Assembly: GCF_002968835.1 (NCBI RefSeq) | Contig: NZ_PKQK01000007.1 | Span: forward strand, 164,770-228,769 | DNA from: Paenibacillus sp. PCH8 | GTDB taxonomy: Bacteria > Bacillota > Bacilli > Paenibacillales > Paenibacillaceae | Length of the DNA: 64,000 bases | Direction of reading: 5' to 3' | Shown here: positions 63,989 to 64,000 of the stretch, one piece after another | Numbering within the stretch: position 1 is the stretch's first letter | How the letters are laid out: each line of letters starts with the position of its first letter | Program-made: the position numbers and the translations under genes | Notes under the pieces: generated by a model | Databases searched by the model: none | Seen by the model: the letters and a program-made list of their open reading frames with translations, nothing else | What the model was told of the DNA's origin: nothing

Positions 63989-64000
63989 AATAGTCCCCCT

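Noticed and set aside
1..64000. CRISPR arrays, prophage, insertion sequences, tRNA or rRNA genes
   Set aside because: No regular repeat-spacer pattern, transposase, integrase, phage structural gene, tRNA cloverleaf or rRNA sequence was seen anywhere in the window.

Overview
The window is chromosomal DNA of a low-to-mid GC, endospore-forming Bacillales bacterium, most likely a Paenibacillus. The reasons are the sporulation genes (spoVD, yqfC/yqfD, rsfA, ylaJ, a cotD-like coat gene), the bacillithiol gene bshC, type-B RNase P RNA, a glycyl T-box leader, and gene orders that match Bacillus subtilis with Paenibacillus-like changes. Nearly everything is ordinary core chromosome. I see no prophage, insertion sequence, CRISPR array, tRNA or rRNA.

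Layout. 1-8850 is the division and cell wall (dcw) cluster on the minus strand: mraZ, rsmH, ftsL, pbpB, spoVD, murE, murF (cut by the left edge), with MraZ operator repeats in front. 9037-20000 carries ahcY, bshC, a complete oligopeptide ABC transporter operon (oppA-oppB-oppC-oppDF), a DUF3397 membrane protein, panE and rsfA. 20200-32100 is mixed: a yqgY-like gene, a secreted coiled-coil protein, an orphan solute-binding protein, the yla cluster (ylaK/phoH2, ylaJ, ylaL, ylaH, typA) interrupted by an LCP-family gene, small membrane proteins and a divergent pair of TerC-family genes. 32174-43200 holds thiI-nifZ, a lytic transglycosylase, small sporulation or coat genes, a large secreted subtilase, a divergent MocR regulator/aminotransferase pair and rnpB. 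43257-64000 is the large sigA-dnaG macro-cluster on the minus strand, in near-B. subtilis order: nfeD(yqeZ), floA, an unknown gene, yqfC, yqfD, phoH, pgpH, ybeY, dgkA, cdd, era, yqzL, recO, T-box, glyQ, glyS, yqxD, dnaG, sigA, trmK, nif3. The ccpN-yqfL pair of B. subtilis is missing.

The most notable result is that five genes (pbpB, yqxD, dnaG, yqfD, nfeD) are each broken by one apparent missing base, at or next to a short G-run of the coding strand. Restoring one base in each case rebuilds the expected family protein with its own start codon and ribosome binding site, or its missing C-terminus. pbpB and dnaG are normally essential, so residual sequencing or assembly deletions are the likeliest cause, and I annotate these as full-length genes with a frameshift.

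Other signals beyond plain genes: a roughly 58-bp hairpin repeat present twice (27615-27673 and 54873-54930) with a compensatory base-pair change between copies; 10-bp-spaced MraZ boxes; four ATAACAG half-sites between the MocR gene and its divergent aminotransferase; a terminator-like hairpin between oppA and oppB; and a long palindrome in the phoH2 leader. I did not find a clearly new multi-gene system. The conserved hairpin repeat is the best candidate for something undescribed.
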